Part shown: in pieces, positions 1 through 7,708 of the stretch
Layout: each line of letters starts with the position of its first letter
How positions within the stretch are numbered: position 1 is the stretch's first letter
NCBI GenBank assembly: GCA_018383195.1
Contig: JAGZOP010000009.1
Location: forward strand, 1-64,000
DNA: 64,000 nucleotides
Source of the DNA: Clostridiaceae bacterium
GTDB taxonomy: Bacteria > Bacillota > Clostridia > Oscillospirales > Butyricicoccaceae
Direction: 5' to 3'
Program-made: the position numbers and the translations under genes
The notes under the pieces: model-generated
What the model was told of the DNA's origin: nothing
Database searches by the model: none
What the model saw: only the letters and a program-made list of their open reading frames with translations

Positions 1-31
1 GACTGATACTAATAGGCCGAGGGCTTAACCT
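1..31 (+). rRNA. 23S ribosomal RNA, 3' end (partial)
   Basis: The window opens in the conserved 3' terminal helix of 23S rRNA (ACTAATAGGCCGAGGGCTTAACC, a hallmark of Firmicutes 23S ends). Only the last ~31 nt are present; the rest lies upstream of the window. The exact 3' end is inferred from the family. It is followed by a spacer without tRNA and then 5S, the usual rRNA operon order. Confidence 0.9.
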
Positions 32-171
32 AAACGAATTAGGAAAAGCATCTCGATTAGCAATGTGAGTAGTTACTGTTCAGTTTTGAAGGTGCAAACT
101 TTCAAGTGAATATTGAGCACCAGAAACAGTAAAGTTTCTTTTGCTTAGCTTTTCTTTTCAAAGAAAAGTAA
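32..171 (+). other. 23S-5S spacer with processing hairpin
   Basis: AT-rich internal transcribed spacer with no tRNA gene. It contains a perfect 8-bp hairpin (CTTTTCTT 149-156 with AAGAAAAG 161-168) immediately before the 5S, which may be a processing stem. Nothing else is recognised here. Confidence 0.6.
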
Positions 172-287
<116 letters not shown>

Positions 288-290
288 ATC

Positions 291-325
291 AAAACGGCAA
301 CTTTGGTTGCCGTTTTTTTTCTTTT
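291..325 (+). terminator. rRNA operon terminator
   Basis: Perfect hairpin AAAACGGCAAC (291-301) / GTTGCCGTTTT (306-316) with a 4-nt loop followed by a long T tract, directly after the 5S 3' end. Confidence 0.9.
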
Positions 326-343
326 TTGTTGAAGTTTGCTCAT

Positions 344-374
344 AAAAAGCGCCCATTTCGGGCGCTTTTTTGCG
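344..374 (-). terminator. bidirectional terminator between 5S and the DMT transporter
   Basis: Perfect hairpin AAAAAGCGCCC (344-354) / GGGCGCTTTTT (360-370). The A and T tracts on both sides let it work in both directions. It lies just beyond the stop codon of the minus-strand transporter and behind the rRNA terminator. Confidence 0.85.
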
Positions 375-375
375 T

Positions 376-1302
376 TCATTTTTGAAACCTGTGATCGCCT
401 CGGTCATAAGAGAAGCTGATGCCAAGAATTCCAACAAAAATGACAATGGTACCGACTGCTTGAGGGAAAGAAAATGATTCATGCAGCAGGAATACGCCGG
501 ACAAGATTCCAACTACGGTGCTCCAGGTGCAGGAGGCGGAATAGACTGCAAATGGAAGATGCGCGGAAGCATAGTTCATGAGAAGAAATGCGAGGACACA
601 TGTGCCTGCACTGGTATATAACAGCGCAATGGCAAGTTCCGGCGAGGATAATGCGGCAAAATAAGCAGGAATGGGAGCGCCGGACAGGAGATGCCCGCCA
701 AGAGAAAGTGCAGTAAAACCGATTGCCCCAATCATGGTCTGGAAATATGTGATCGTATACGTGGAAAACGTGCCGGTTGCGCGGCGCACCAATACACGGC
801 TGAGAGAAATCGTAATTACGTAAGACAGGACAAAAAATAGTCCGCGCAGGGTGAGCGCATCGCCATTCCATTCTGCAATGCTTGCGATTGCCATACCAAA
901 GACTGTAAGAAGAACAAAGCCTGTTTGCTTTTTTGTTGGATATTCCCGATTCAAAAGCGCAGAGAATCCGATCATAACAACGGGAATCATACTATTAAAC
1001 AGAGAAATTAAAGAAGTTGCAACATAAGTGGTAGACGCAGTTTTGGCTAGCTGACTGGTCAGCGGATTGAACAGACTGCATAGCAGTAAAAGGGCAAGTC
1101 CCTGTTTCCCATAACGAAGTTTGGGATGTCCCGGCAGCAGCAGTACCAGGGATAGCATCAAAAATGCAAGGATATAGCGGAAAGCAGAGAATTTTAAGGC
1201 ATCCTGTTCCAGTACAGACATGCCCATACGAATAAATAGATAGGCAAATCCAAGCAGTGTCTGTGAAATCAGATTTGCTGCAAGCGGCAGATATTTTTTC
1301 AA
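376..1302 (-). CDS. DMT-family (EamA) transporter
   Basis: Integral membrane protein of 308 residues with about ten hydrophobic segments arranged as two EamA repeats, as in the drug/metabolite transporter superfamily. The first half contains the FRYILAFLMLSL stretch and the second half repeats the fold up to the C-terminal GTIVIFVGILGIS segment. A longer frame continues upstream to 1518, but I chose a TTG start at 1302 because it has GAGGTGATC in front at normal spacing and begins exactly at the predicted first helix (KKYLPLAANLISQ). Substrate is unknown; amino acids or metabolites are exported by many relatives. It stands alone, convergent with the rRNA operon and divergent from the dehydrogenase operon. 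Confidence 0.85.
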   Translation of the reverse strand: MKKYLPLAANLISQTLLGFAYLFIRMGMSVLEQDALKFSAFRYILAFLMLSLVLLLPGHPKLRYGKQGLALLLLCSLFNPLTSQLAKTASTTYVATSLISLFNSMIPVVMIGFSALLNREYPTKKQTGFVLLTVFGMAIASIAEWNGDALTLRGLFFVLSYVITISLSRVLVRRATGTFSTYTITYFQTMIGAIGFTALSLGGHLLSGAPIPAYFAALSSPELAIALLYTSAGTCVLAFLLMNYASAHLPFAVYSASCTWSTVVGILSGVFLLHESFSFPQAVGTIVIFVGILGISFSYDRGDHRFQK

Positions 1303-1400
1303 TGTACGATCACCTCGAGCGGCGCTTTGAAAACAAGCGTATTTTCGATTTCTTCTCTTATAGTATACCATAAAGACTGTTCGATTACCGAAAAATACGC

Positions 1401-1406
1401 TATAAT
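1401..1406 (+). promoter_or_regulatory. -10 element of dehydrogenase operon promoter
   Basis: A perfect TATAAT lies about 65 nt upstream of the first gene of the operon. No good -35 hexamer is seen at 16-18 nt, so the promoter may be weak or activator-dependent. Confidence 0.45.
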
Positions 1407-1470
1407 GAGAGAGACTAAAAATAAGATAGGCGTTTGTGCGTCTTGCTTTGATACAAAGGAGAGGTGGAGC

Positions 1471-1794
1471 ATGAGAGTGACCGAACATCCGATTTTGGAC
1501 ACACTCGATACATCGCATAAGGTGACGATTTATTATAACGATCAGCCGGTTGAGGCACTGGAGGGCGAGCCAATCGCCTCAGCGCTCATCAATGCCGGAA
1601 TTCGGGCATTTCGTACCACAGCGAAGCGCCATGAGCCGCGCGGGATTTTTTGTGCAATCGGACGCTGTACCGACTGTATGATGATTGTAGACGGAGTGCC
1701 GAATACACGCACCTGCGTAACCCCGGTGCGCGACGGCATGCGGGTATGCACGCAGAGAGGATTGGGAACCTTCGGCGAGGAGGCAGACGGATGA
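1471..1794 (+). CDS. (2Fe-2S)-binding subunit of multi-subunit FAD dehydrogenase (HcnA-like)
   Basis: Small plant-type ferredoxin-like protein of 107 residues. It has the ligand pattern C61-X4-C66-X2-C69-X12-C82, as in the HcnA / Fer2_4 family of electron-transfer subunits. These subunits relay electrons from an amine-oxidising flavoprotein partner. The ATG at 1471 is preceded by AAAGGAG; the longer frame from 1327 has no family similarity in its extension. It is the first gene of a tightly packed operon of five redox subunits (1471-4858); its stop overlaps the next ATG (ATGA). Role in the complex is inferred from context. Confidence 0.85.
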   Translation: MRVTEHPILDTLDTSHKVTIYYNDQPVEALEGEPIASALINAGIRAFRTTAKRHEPRGIFCAIGRCTDCMMIVDGVPNTRTCVTPVRDGMRVCTQRGLGTFGEEADG

Positions 1795-2906
1795 AAAAAA
1801 TCGAAACCGATGTTGCCGTAATTGGTGCAGGCTCCGCAGGACTGAGCGCTGCATATCAGGCGGCACACGCCGGCGCAAAGGTTCTGGTGATTGACGAAAA
1901 CCGCCTGCCGGGCGGACAGCTTTTCAAACAGATTCATAAATTCTTCGGTTCACGGGCACATCAGGCTGGAACGCGCGGTTATATGATTGGTCGTGCGCTT
2001 TTGGAAAAGGTAGAGCAAACCGGAGCAGAAGTTTGGCTGAATTCGCTTGTCTATGGCATGGAAAAGGATAAATCGCTTGGCGTGATTCATGGCGGACAGC
2101 ATTATGTTGTAAAAGCGAAAAAGGTAATTGTCGCAACCGGAGGCAAGGAAAATTACATGGCGTTTCCGGGCAGTACGCTGCCGGGCGTTATGGGCGCGGG
2201 TGCGGCGCAAACCATGGTCAATGTCAACCGCGTGCTGCCGGGACAGCGTATTTTAATGCTCGGTTCGGGCAATGTCGGGCTGATCGTTTCCTATCAGCTG
2301 ATGCAGGCAGGCGCGGAGGTTGTTGCAGTTGTGGAAGGTGCACCCAAAATTGGCGGATACGGTGTGCATGCGGGCAAAATTCGTCGTGCAGGTGTTCCGA
2401 TCTATACGTCACACACCATCAAGCGTGTGCGCGGCAAAGATCAGGTGGAGGCGGTTGAAATCGTCGAGGTCGGTCCGGGATTTGTGCCAGTTCCGGGTAG
2501 CAAAAAGACCTTTGCGGTCGATACCGTATGTCTGGCGGTGGGACTGAATCCCATGACCGAGCTGATCTGGATGGCAGGCTGCGAATTTTGCTATATTCCG
2601 GCGTTCGGCGGTCATGTGCCGCTGCACGATCATAATATGGAAACCACAGTACCGGGACTGTATGTCGCGGGCGATGTGACCGGTGTGGAGGAGGCCTCCT
2701 CTGCTATGGAGGAGGGCAATATGGCGGGCGTATCCGCAGCTGAGGCGCTTGGACTCCTGTCCGCTGCACAGGCAGCAGAAAAAAAGATGGAGATTCAGGA
2801 ACGGCTTGATACGCTGCGCTCGGGCATGTTTGGCGAACGCCGCCGCACTGCCAAGGAAGAGCAACTGAAAAATATGGACGAATATCGTGCAAAGGAGGTT
2901 CGATGA
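1791..2906 (+). CDS. NAD(P)/FAD-dependent oxidoreductase subunit (HcnB / proline dehydrogenase alpha type)
   Basis: Flavoprotein of 371 residues of the pyridine nucleotide-disulfide fold. An N-terminal FAD site GAGSAGLSAAYQA (about 11-23) is followed by a second Rossmann motif GSGNVGLIVSYQL near the middle. Near the C-terminus is the FAD-closing motif YVAGDVTGVEEASSAMEEGNMAG (written here in parts: VAGD, then the Glu-rich helix). Relatives are HcnB and the alpha subunit of dye-linked L-proline dehydrogenases, which transfer electrons within the complex. Start ATG 1791 overlaps the preceding stop; the frame open upstream to 1650 is a shadow of the previous gene. Followed directly by a ferredoxin subunit. 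Confidence 0.87.
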   Translation: MKKIETDVAVIGAGSAGLSAAYQAAHAGAKVLVIDENRLPGGQLFKQIHKFFGSRAHQAGTRGYMIGRALLEKVEQTGAEVWLNSLVYGMEKDKSLGVIHGGQHYVVKAKKVIVATGGKENYMAFPGSTLPGVMGAGAAQTMVNVNRVLPGQRILMLGSGNVGLIVSYQLMQAGAEVVAVVEGAPKIGGYGVHAGKIRRAGVPIYTSHTIKRVRGKDQVEAVEIVEVGPGFVPVPGSKKTFAVDTVCLAVGLNPMTELIWMAGCEFCYIPAFGGHVPLHDHNMETTVPGLYVAGDVTGVEEASSAMEEGNMAGVSAAEALGLLSAAQAAEKKMEIQERLDTLRSGMFGERRRTAKEEQLKNMDEYRAKEVR

Positions 2907-3440
2907 ATGGAGGGCGTGGCATATACCGGCGTTCCGTCGCCGGAAGAATTGAAAAACTGTCCCGGGGTACCCAGCAAAGCGCGGATGCAGCGCGGTCGCG
3001 TCGCATGCATTGAATGTGTGCAGGAAATCCCGTGCAACCCTTGCGAGGGCATTTGTAAGTTTGGCGCGATTACTGTGGGCGAGCAGATTACCAATTTGCC
3101 GCACCTGAACGTAGAGAAGTGTACAGGCTGTGGCTTATGTGTGGCAAATTGCCCGGGACTTGCCATCACAATTCTCGATAAATCCTATTCGGAAACCGAA
3201 GCGACCATTGATTTCCCTTTTGAATATCTGCCGCTTCCCGCAGAGGGAGATGTGGTGGATGCCGTAGACCGCAGCGGAGCGGTAGTTTGTAAAGGTCGTA
3301 TTCTGCGCGTCGCAAAACCTCCGGCTTATGCAGGAACAGCGGTGATCTGTATGGCGGTACCGCAGGAGCACATTGACGCAGTGCGCAGTATGAAACGGCT
3401 GCCGCGCACAATCGAAAAGGGGGAAACGGAAAATGCGTGA
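2907..3440 (+). CDS. 4Fe-4S dicluster ferredoxin-like subunit of the dehydrogenase complex
   Basis: Protein of 177 residues with two groups of cysteines: C34-X2-C37 plus C43-X2-C46-X3-C50, and a canonical C72-X2-C75-X2-C78-X3-C82. This indicates two [4Fe-4S] clusters. The C-terminal 90 residues are a beta-rich domain without cluster ligands. It starts one base after the previous stop, with AAAGGAGG in front. It probably passes electrons from the flavoproteins to a soluble carrier; that direction is inferred. A ferredoxin subunit is expected in the anaerobic/archaeal form of this complex but is absent from the three-gene HcnABC version. Confidence 0.87.
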   Translation: MEGVAYTGVPSPEELKNCPGVPSKARMQRGRVACIECVQEIPCNPCEGICKFGAITVGEQITNLPHLNVEKCTGCGLCVANCPGLAITILDKSYSETEATIDFPFEYLPLPAEGDVVDAVDRSGAVVCKGRILRVAKPPAYAGTAVICMAVPQEHIDAVRSMKRLPRTIEKGETENA

Positions 3441-3705
3441 AGAAGTTTTGATTTGCCGCTGTCAGGAAGTCACAGAAAAAGAGATTCTGGACGCGATTCA
3501 GGATGGAGCGACCACAGTAGACGGCGTCAAGCGCCGCACACGCGCCTGCATGGGACTGTGTCAGGGCAAGACCTGCGGGCGCCTGGTCGAGCGTCTGGTT
3601 GCGCAGCAGACCGGACAGGACCCGGCAGAGGTCAAACCGCAGAAGAGCCGTATGCCGGTGCGTCCGGTTAAAATCGGCGCGTTCGGAGGAGAAAATGATG
3701 CGTGA
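3433..3705 (+). CDS. BFD-like [2Fe-2S] subunit
   Basis: 90-residue BFD-like domain protein with C8-X-C10 and C43-X4-C48 in the [10 protein letters not shown] motif; an additional C39 precedes it. In HcnABC-type amine dehydrogenases this domain is usually fused to the HcnB or SoxA-type subunit and binds a [2Fe-2S] cluster. Here it is a separate gene that overlaps both neighbours by 8-11 nt, a sign of translational coupling. The C-terminal 25 residues are basic and rich in proline. Confidence 0.85.
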   Translation: MREEVLICRCQEVTEKEILDAIQDGATTVDGVKRRTRACMGLCQGKTCGRLVERLVAQQTGQDPAEVKPQKSRMPVRPVKIGAFGGENDA

Positions 3706-4858
3706 TGCAGATGTAATCATCGTTGGCGGCGGCATCATCGGCTGTTCACTGGCATGGCAGCTCAGCAAGTTGGGACAGCGCGTGCTGATTTTGGAGCGTA
3801 AAGACATTGCATCGGGCGCGGCAGGTGCGACCGACGGCGTAGTCGGCTACCATACCAAGAAGCCGGGCAAGCAGATGGACCTTGCCGTCCAGTCGATTGC
3901 CATGTTCCGCACGCTCGGCCGTGAGCTGGACGAGGATATTGAATATGGCTTTCAGGCGGGCGGCATGCAGCCGGTTGAGGACAAGCTGCAATGGGATATT
4001 CTTTCGGATATTGTCGCAGAGCAGCGTAAGAGCGGAGTGGATATTCGGATGATCTCCAAGGAAGAGGCGCGCCGTATTGAGCCGCAGCTTTCAAAGGATA
4101 TTTACGGCGCGTTGTATTCGCCGACCGGCGGCAAGGTCAATCCGCTCAAGCTTACCATGGCATATGCGCGCGCAGCCAAGTGTTTGGGGGCAAGTGTTCA
4201 GACCGAGACAGAAGTCACCGGATTTCTCGTGGAAAATGGCGCAGTGAAAGGCGTGCAGACGAACCGGGGAGAATATCGTGCCGATGTGGTAGTCAATGCC
4301 TGCGGTGCGTGGGCAGGACAAGTCGCAAAGCTTGCAGGATTTGATTTCCCCATCCAGCCGCGCAAGGGGCAGCTCGCCGTCACCGAGCCGGTGGGCAGGT
4401 TGATGAAATCCACCTTCCAGTGCGCACGGTACAATGTCGTCAAATTCCGTCCGGAGGTCATCACGGACAAGACCGTGCTGCGATTGGGCGCATCGCTTTC
4501 GATTGAGCAGACCGAGGGCGGCGGCATGATTATCGGCGGCACCCGCGAATTTGCAGGATATGAGGAGCAGAATACATTTGAAGCAATCGAACTTATGATG
4601 CAGCGTGCTGCCCGTTTTTTCCCGGTGCTGAAAAATGTGAGCATTATTCGGTTTTTCTCCGGATTTCGTCCGTTTACGCCGGACGGTATGCCGCTTTTGG
4701 GACCGGTCAAGGGACTGCGCGGATTTTTCATGGCAGCAGGGCACGAGGGTGATGGGATTGCGCTGTCCCCGATTACCGGAAAGCTGGTTGCCGAGCAGAT
4801 CGTGCGCGGAGAAAGTTCCTATAACATCGATGCATTCAGCCCGAACCGATTTTTATGA
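3695..4858 (+). CDS. FAD-dependent oxidoreductase, DAO family (catalytic subunit, HcnC / proline dehydrogenase beta type)
   Basis: Flavoprotein of 387 residues of the D-amino acid oxidase / glycine oxidase fold. The FAD site [15 protein letters not shown] is at about 8-22, followed by the [14 protein letters not shown] substrate-domain entry. The C-terminal DAO signature [16 protein letters not shown] and [11 protein letters not shown] is present. It should oxidise an amino or imino acid (proline, hydroxyproline, glycine or sarcosine are the known substrates in the family); the actual substrate cannot be read from sequence. The start is one of two adjacent ATGs, 3695 or 3698, behind GGAGG; the longer frame back to 3599 is a shadow of the BFD gene. 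Last gene of the redox operon; a permease with its own promoter follows. Confidence 0.87.
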   Translation: MMRDADVIIVGGGIIGCSLAWQLSKLGQRVLILERKDIASGAAGATDGVVGYHTKKPGKQMDLAVQSIAMFRTLGRELDEDIEYGFQAGGMQPVEDKLQWDILSDIVAEQRKSGVDIRMISKEEARRIEPQLSKDIYGALYSPTGGKVNPLKLTMAYARAAKCLGASVQTETEVTGFLVENGAVKGVQTNRGEYRADVVVNACGAWAGQVAKLAGFDFPIQPRKGQLAVTEPVGRLMKSTFQCARYNVVKFRPEVITDKTVLRLGASLSIEQTEGGGMIIGGTREFAGYEEQNTFEAIELMMQRAARFFPVLKNVSIIRFFSGFRPFTPDGMPLLGPVKGLRGFFMAAGHEGDGIALSPITGKLVAEQIVRGESSYNIDAFSPNRFL

Positions 4859-4892
4859 CGCTGCATTTCGACGGAAAAATCCGCGCATGGGG

Positions 4893-4921
4893 TTGTGCTT
4901 TGAAGAAAATTCTTTTATACT
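4893..4921 (+). promoter_or_regulatory. promoter of the 5015 permease
   Basis: TTGTGC (4893-4898), 17-nt spacer, TATACT (4916-4921), located after the dehydrogenase stop codon. The transcript would begin near 4928 and carry the structured leader that follows. Confidence 0.6.
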
Positions 4922-4927
4922 AACATG

Positions 4928-5000
4928 GATAGGAACGCTTTCCCGAGCGGGAAGCCCAAGGACGCCTGCAAATCAATATTTGCGGGCGTTTTTTGAAAAG
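4928..5000 (+). promoter_or_regulatory. structured leader with attenuator-like terminator, class unknown
   Basis: Between the promoter and the permease Shine-Dalgarno lie two hairpins. The first pairs GCTTTCCC (4937-4944) with GGGAAGC (4949-4955). The second pairs ACGCCTGCAAAT (4962-4973) with ATTTGCGGGCGT (about 4978-4989) and ends in a T tract, which makes it an intrinsic terminator. A terminator placed downstream of a promoter and only ~20 nt before a start codon is typical of transcription attenuation. I could not match it to a known riboswitch class. It could alternatively be the terminator of the upstream operon. Confidence 0.45.
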
Positions 5001-5014
5001 AGGGAGGTAGAGAA

Positions 5015-6436
5015 ATGCTGAAAGTCATCATCCCCGTAGCCGTACTGCTCCTCATTGTGCTGTGCAAGAAGCTGCCGGTCGTCGGGGGAAAAATCAATGT
5101 GGCGTTGGTTGTGACCGGTGCGCTTACGCTGCTCCTTGGCGGTTTGTTCAATCCCGCGGAGTGGATTGCGGCATGGATTGATGGTATGAACCGCCTGTCA
5201 TGGATTATTGCGCTGTCCATTGCAGGAAGCCTGTTTGCCGAGATTTCCATGCGGATGGGTACGATTGATACCATCATCGGGGCGCTGACTGCGAAATTCG
5301 GCAGGCATCCCCGGCTGCTGATTGTGTGCATCCTGTTTGCGCTGACGCTTGCCGGTTCGCTGCTCGGTGACGCAATCGCGGCTTCAACGGTTATCGGCAT
5401 GCTGACCATCGGGATTCTGGTTTCGATGAATATGTCGGCGGAGAAAATCAGCGCCATCATTGTAATGGGCGCATGCGTCGGTTCGATCATGCCGCCGATG
5501 ACGCAGGCAGTTGCGCTTGCGTGCTCGCTGACCGGCGCGGAGGTGGACCCGGTCATCAACATCAGCTATATCACAGTTTCGGTCATTTTTTTGGTGGTGG
5601 CGGTATACTGCGCGATGTTCCTTGTCAAAAAGGAAAATGTGCCGGGCGCAAACCCGAGCGTAGAAATCAAATTCATGGACAAGCGTGCGGGGGAAATTTT
5701 GCGGGAGAACTGGAAAAGCCTGATTCCGCTGATTTTCCTGATTGTGATTGTATTGCTGCGCACAGTGAAAATCCCGTATATTTCGGTCGATCTCGGCCCC
5801 ACCATTCTGAAAAACATCAATATTTTGACCATGCCCGATGGCAGCATCCTGAATCTGTACGATTGGCTGTCGAATGTATCCATTCTGAATGGGTTGAGCA
5901 ATGGCATTGTGCTTTCCATCCTGTGCGCGATTGCGGTTGCGTTTTTGTTCCCGGCGGTGCACCAGAATACCGGCATTATTCTCAGAGAGAGCCTTTCCAA
6001 GGTGAAAATGACGGTTGTGCTGCAAATCTGCTGCGCATTTATGCTCGGCAGCTTTTACGCGGCAGGCTCGATTGATGCGGTTTCGGCATTTGCACAGAGT
6101 CTGGACAGCAATGTGCTCAAGATTGGCGGCGCAGCTGCGCTGATTTTGCTTGGCATGCTGACCGGCTCGCAGTCCACGGCACAAAATGTGATTTTTTCGT
6201 TCTTCGGTCCGGCGCTTGTGGCGTCCGGCGTGACGGCAACCCATGCGGCGGTTGCGGGAGCGCATCTGGCATCCGCAGGACAGGGGCTGCCCCCCGCAGA
6301 TTTGACCACCTTTGTGGTATGCGGTATTGTCGCTTCGCTGTTTGGGCGGAAAGTGGACCCGCTCAAATCCATGTTCTATTCCATGCCGATGTGCATCTGT
6401 ATGGCGGTCATTGGTTTTGTATTTCTGTATTTTTAA
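5015..6436 (+). CDS. DctM/ion-transporter-superfamily-like permease
   Basis: Membrane protein of 473 residues with about twelve hydrophobic segments. The two halves each carry a re-entrant-type motif (GACVGSIMPPMTQA at about 155 and GMLTGSQSTAQN at about 390), as in the large permease subunits of TRAP transporters and related Na+-coupled carriers. No DctP binding protein or DctQ small subunit is nearby, so it may act as a stand-alone secondary transporter. GAGGGAGGTAG precedes the ATG. Its position after the amino/imino acid dehydrogenase suggests it imports that substrate. Its leader contains a terminator, pointing to regulated expression. Confidence 0.72.
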   Translation: MLKVIIPVAVLLLIVLCKKLPVVGGKINVALVVTGALTLLLGGLFNPAEWIAAWIDGMNRLSWIIALSIAGSLFAEISMRMGTIDTIIGALTAKFGRHPRLLIVCILFALTLAGSLLGDAIAASTVIGMLTIGILVSMNMSAEKISAIIVMGACVGSIMPPMTQAVALACSLTGAEVDPVINISYITVSVIFLVVAVYCAMFLVKKENVPGANPSVEIKFMDKRAGEILRENWKSLIPLIFLIVIVLLRTVKIPYISVDLGPTILKNINILTMPDGSILNLYDWLSNVSILNGLSNGIVLSILCAIAVAFLFPAVHQNTGIILRESLSKVKMTVVLQICCAFMLGSFYAAGSIDAVSAFAQSLDSNVLKIGGAAALILLGMLTGSQSTAQNVIFSFFGPALVASGVTATHAAVAGAHLASAGQGLPPADLTTFVVCGIVASLFGRKVDPLKSMFYSMPMCICMAVIGFVFLYF

Positions 6437-6439
6437 GTG

Positions 6440-6474
6440 CAAAAAAACCTTCCCGATTTGGGAAGGTTTTTTGC
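6440..6474 (+). terminator. bidirectional terminator
   Basis: Hairpin AACCTTCCC (about 6446-6454) / GGGAAGGTT (6460-6468) flanked by A and T runs. It lies between the convergent permease and ung genes and can serve both. Confidence 0.9.
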
Positions 6475-6475
6475 G

Positions 6476-7150
6476 TCATGGGGTATTCAGATTCCAGTCA
6501 ATCGGCGTTTCGCCGTGCGCCTGTAAAAATTCGTTGCAGCGCGAAAAATGGCGGCAGCCGAAAAACCCGCCGTAAGCCGACAGGGGAGAGGGATGTACGG
6601 TTTCCAGAATCAAATGATTGGGGTTGGTGATGAGCGGCTTTTTCGAGCGGGCGTTGCCGCCCCAGAGCAGGAACACAATCGGCGTTTCGCGTTCATTGAG
6701 TTTGCGGATGATGGCATCGGTGAACGTTGTCCACCCCAGATTTTTGTGGCTGTTTGCCTGTCCGCGGCGGACAGTCAGCGTCGTGTTGAGCATCAGGACG
6801 CCCTGCTGCGCCCACTTGGTCAGCGTGCCGTTCTGCGGGGGAGGGAAGCCAAGGTCGCTTTCCAGCTCCTGAAAGATATTTTTGAGCGAGGGCGGCGGCG
6901 CGATGCCCTCCTTGACCGAAAAACACAGCCCATGCGCCTGCCCGGGACCGTGATAGGGGTCCTGCCCGAGCAGGACTGCTTTCACCGCATGGTACGGCGT
7001 ATAGCGCAGGGCATTGAAGATATCCTCCATGGGCGGATAGATCGTCTGCTCTGCATACTCTTTTTTGAGCCAGTAGCGGATTTTTTTGTAATAATCGCTT
7101 TGAAACTCGGGCGCGAGGATTTCGTCCCAGTCGTTGTTCAAATGTACCAT
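6476..7150 (-). CDS. ung: uracil-DNA glycosylase
   Basis: Family 1 UDG of 224 residues, the usual length. It removes uracil from DNA to start base excision repair. Motif A, GQDPYHGPGQAHGLCFSV (about 62-79), holds the catalytic Asp. The C-terminal motif HPSPLSAYGGFFGCRHF (about 187-203) holds the conserved His and the DNA-intercalation loop. The ATG at 7150 lies behind a purine-rich CGGAGGC sequence, with a TATAAT-like element (complement of 7181-7186) upstream. Monocistronic. Confidence 0.97.
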   Translation of the reverse strand: MVHLNNDWDEILAPEFQSDYYKKIRYWLKKEYAEQTIYPPMEDIFNALRYTPYHAVKAVLLGQDPYHGPGQAHGLCFSVKEGIAPPPSLKNIFQELESDLGFPPPQNGTLTKWAQQGVLMLNTTLTVRRGQANSHKNLGWTTFTDAIIRKLNERETPIVFLLWGGNARSKKPLITNPNHLILETVHPSPLSAYGGFFGCRHFSRCNEFLQAHGETPIDWNLNTP

Positions 7151-7261
7151 AGATGCCTCCGGAGCGGTGTTATTTTACTTATTATAGCATAGAATGCGGA
7201 TGGAAAAAAGCTTTTCAGCGGAGTATGCTGCACCAATCTGAAAAAGAATGCGGTTTTCCCC

Positions 7262-7290
7262 TTGACAAATATCCGAAAATAAAGTATCCT
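7262..7290 (+). promoter_or_regulatory. promoter of the GntR-ABC operon
   Basis: TTGACA (7262-7267), 17-nt spacer, TATCCT (7285-7290). A palindromic operator lies immediately downstream, covering the likely transcription start. Confidence 0.85.
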
Positions 7291-7294
7291 AAGT

Positions 7295-7313
7295 GTACTA
7301 GAAATACTAGTAC
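7295..7313 (+). promoter_or_regulatory. palindromic operator, probably for the adjacent GntR/YtrA regulator
   Basis: Perfect inverted repeat GTACTAG (7295-7301) / CTAGTAC (7307-7313) with a 5-nt spacer. It sits between the -10 element and the regulator's start codon, the classical position for autorepression. Confidence 0.8.
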
Positions 7314-7339
7314 AGGTGATACGTGAAAGGAGGCGCGCA

Positions 7340-7708
7340 ATGCTACGCATCGATTTTAGAGATTCCCGCACGATCTATGAGCAGGTTGCAGATGGAATCG
7401 AGGATATGGCGATGCATGGTGTCATGCAGCCGGACGAACAACTACCCAGTGTGCGGCAGCTGGCAATGGAACTGTCGATCAATCCAAATACCATTCAGCG
7501 CGCATACAGCGAACTGGAGAGCAGAGGGGTGATTTATTCCGTGAAAGGACGGGGGAATTTTATCTCAAGCGATTGCGATGGATTGCGTCAGCGCCGCTTG
7601 AGCGAGATTGCGCAGCAGATTGGCACATTGGCACAGACTGCGCGGGAATTGGGCGCAGATGATGACACAATGCGTGCATGGCTGACTGGAAAGGAGGGAA
7701 AGAAATGA
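7340..7708 (+). CDS. GntR-family regulator, YtrA subfamily
   Basis: 122-residue protein with an N-terminal winged HTH. The signature SRTIYEQVADGIEDMAMHG is at about 7-25 and the recognition region LPSVRQLAMELSINPNTIQRAYSEL at about 37-61 (read in two parts). A short helical C-terminus follows instead of a ligand-binding domain, as in YtrA-type regulators that control adjacent ABC transporters. AAAGGAGG precedes ATG 7340. It overlaps the ATPase start by 4 nt (ATGA). The palindrome at 7295-7313 in its promoter suggests that it represses its own operon; the inducer is unknown (cell-envelope-active compounds in known cases). Confidence 0.92.
   Translation: MLRIDFRDSRTIYEQVADGIEDMAMHGVMQPDEQLPSVRQLAMELSINPNTIQRAYSELESRGVIYSVKGRGNFISSDCDGLRQRRLSEIAQQIGTLAQTARELGADDDTMRAWLTGKEGKK

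Noticed and set aside
4925..4996. Possible leader peptide of 23 codons (M-D-R-N-A-F...) in the permease leader
   Set aside because: Its ATG lies at or just before the predicted transcription start and has no ribosome-binding site; its codons are simply the hairpin arms.
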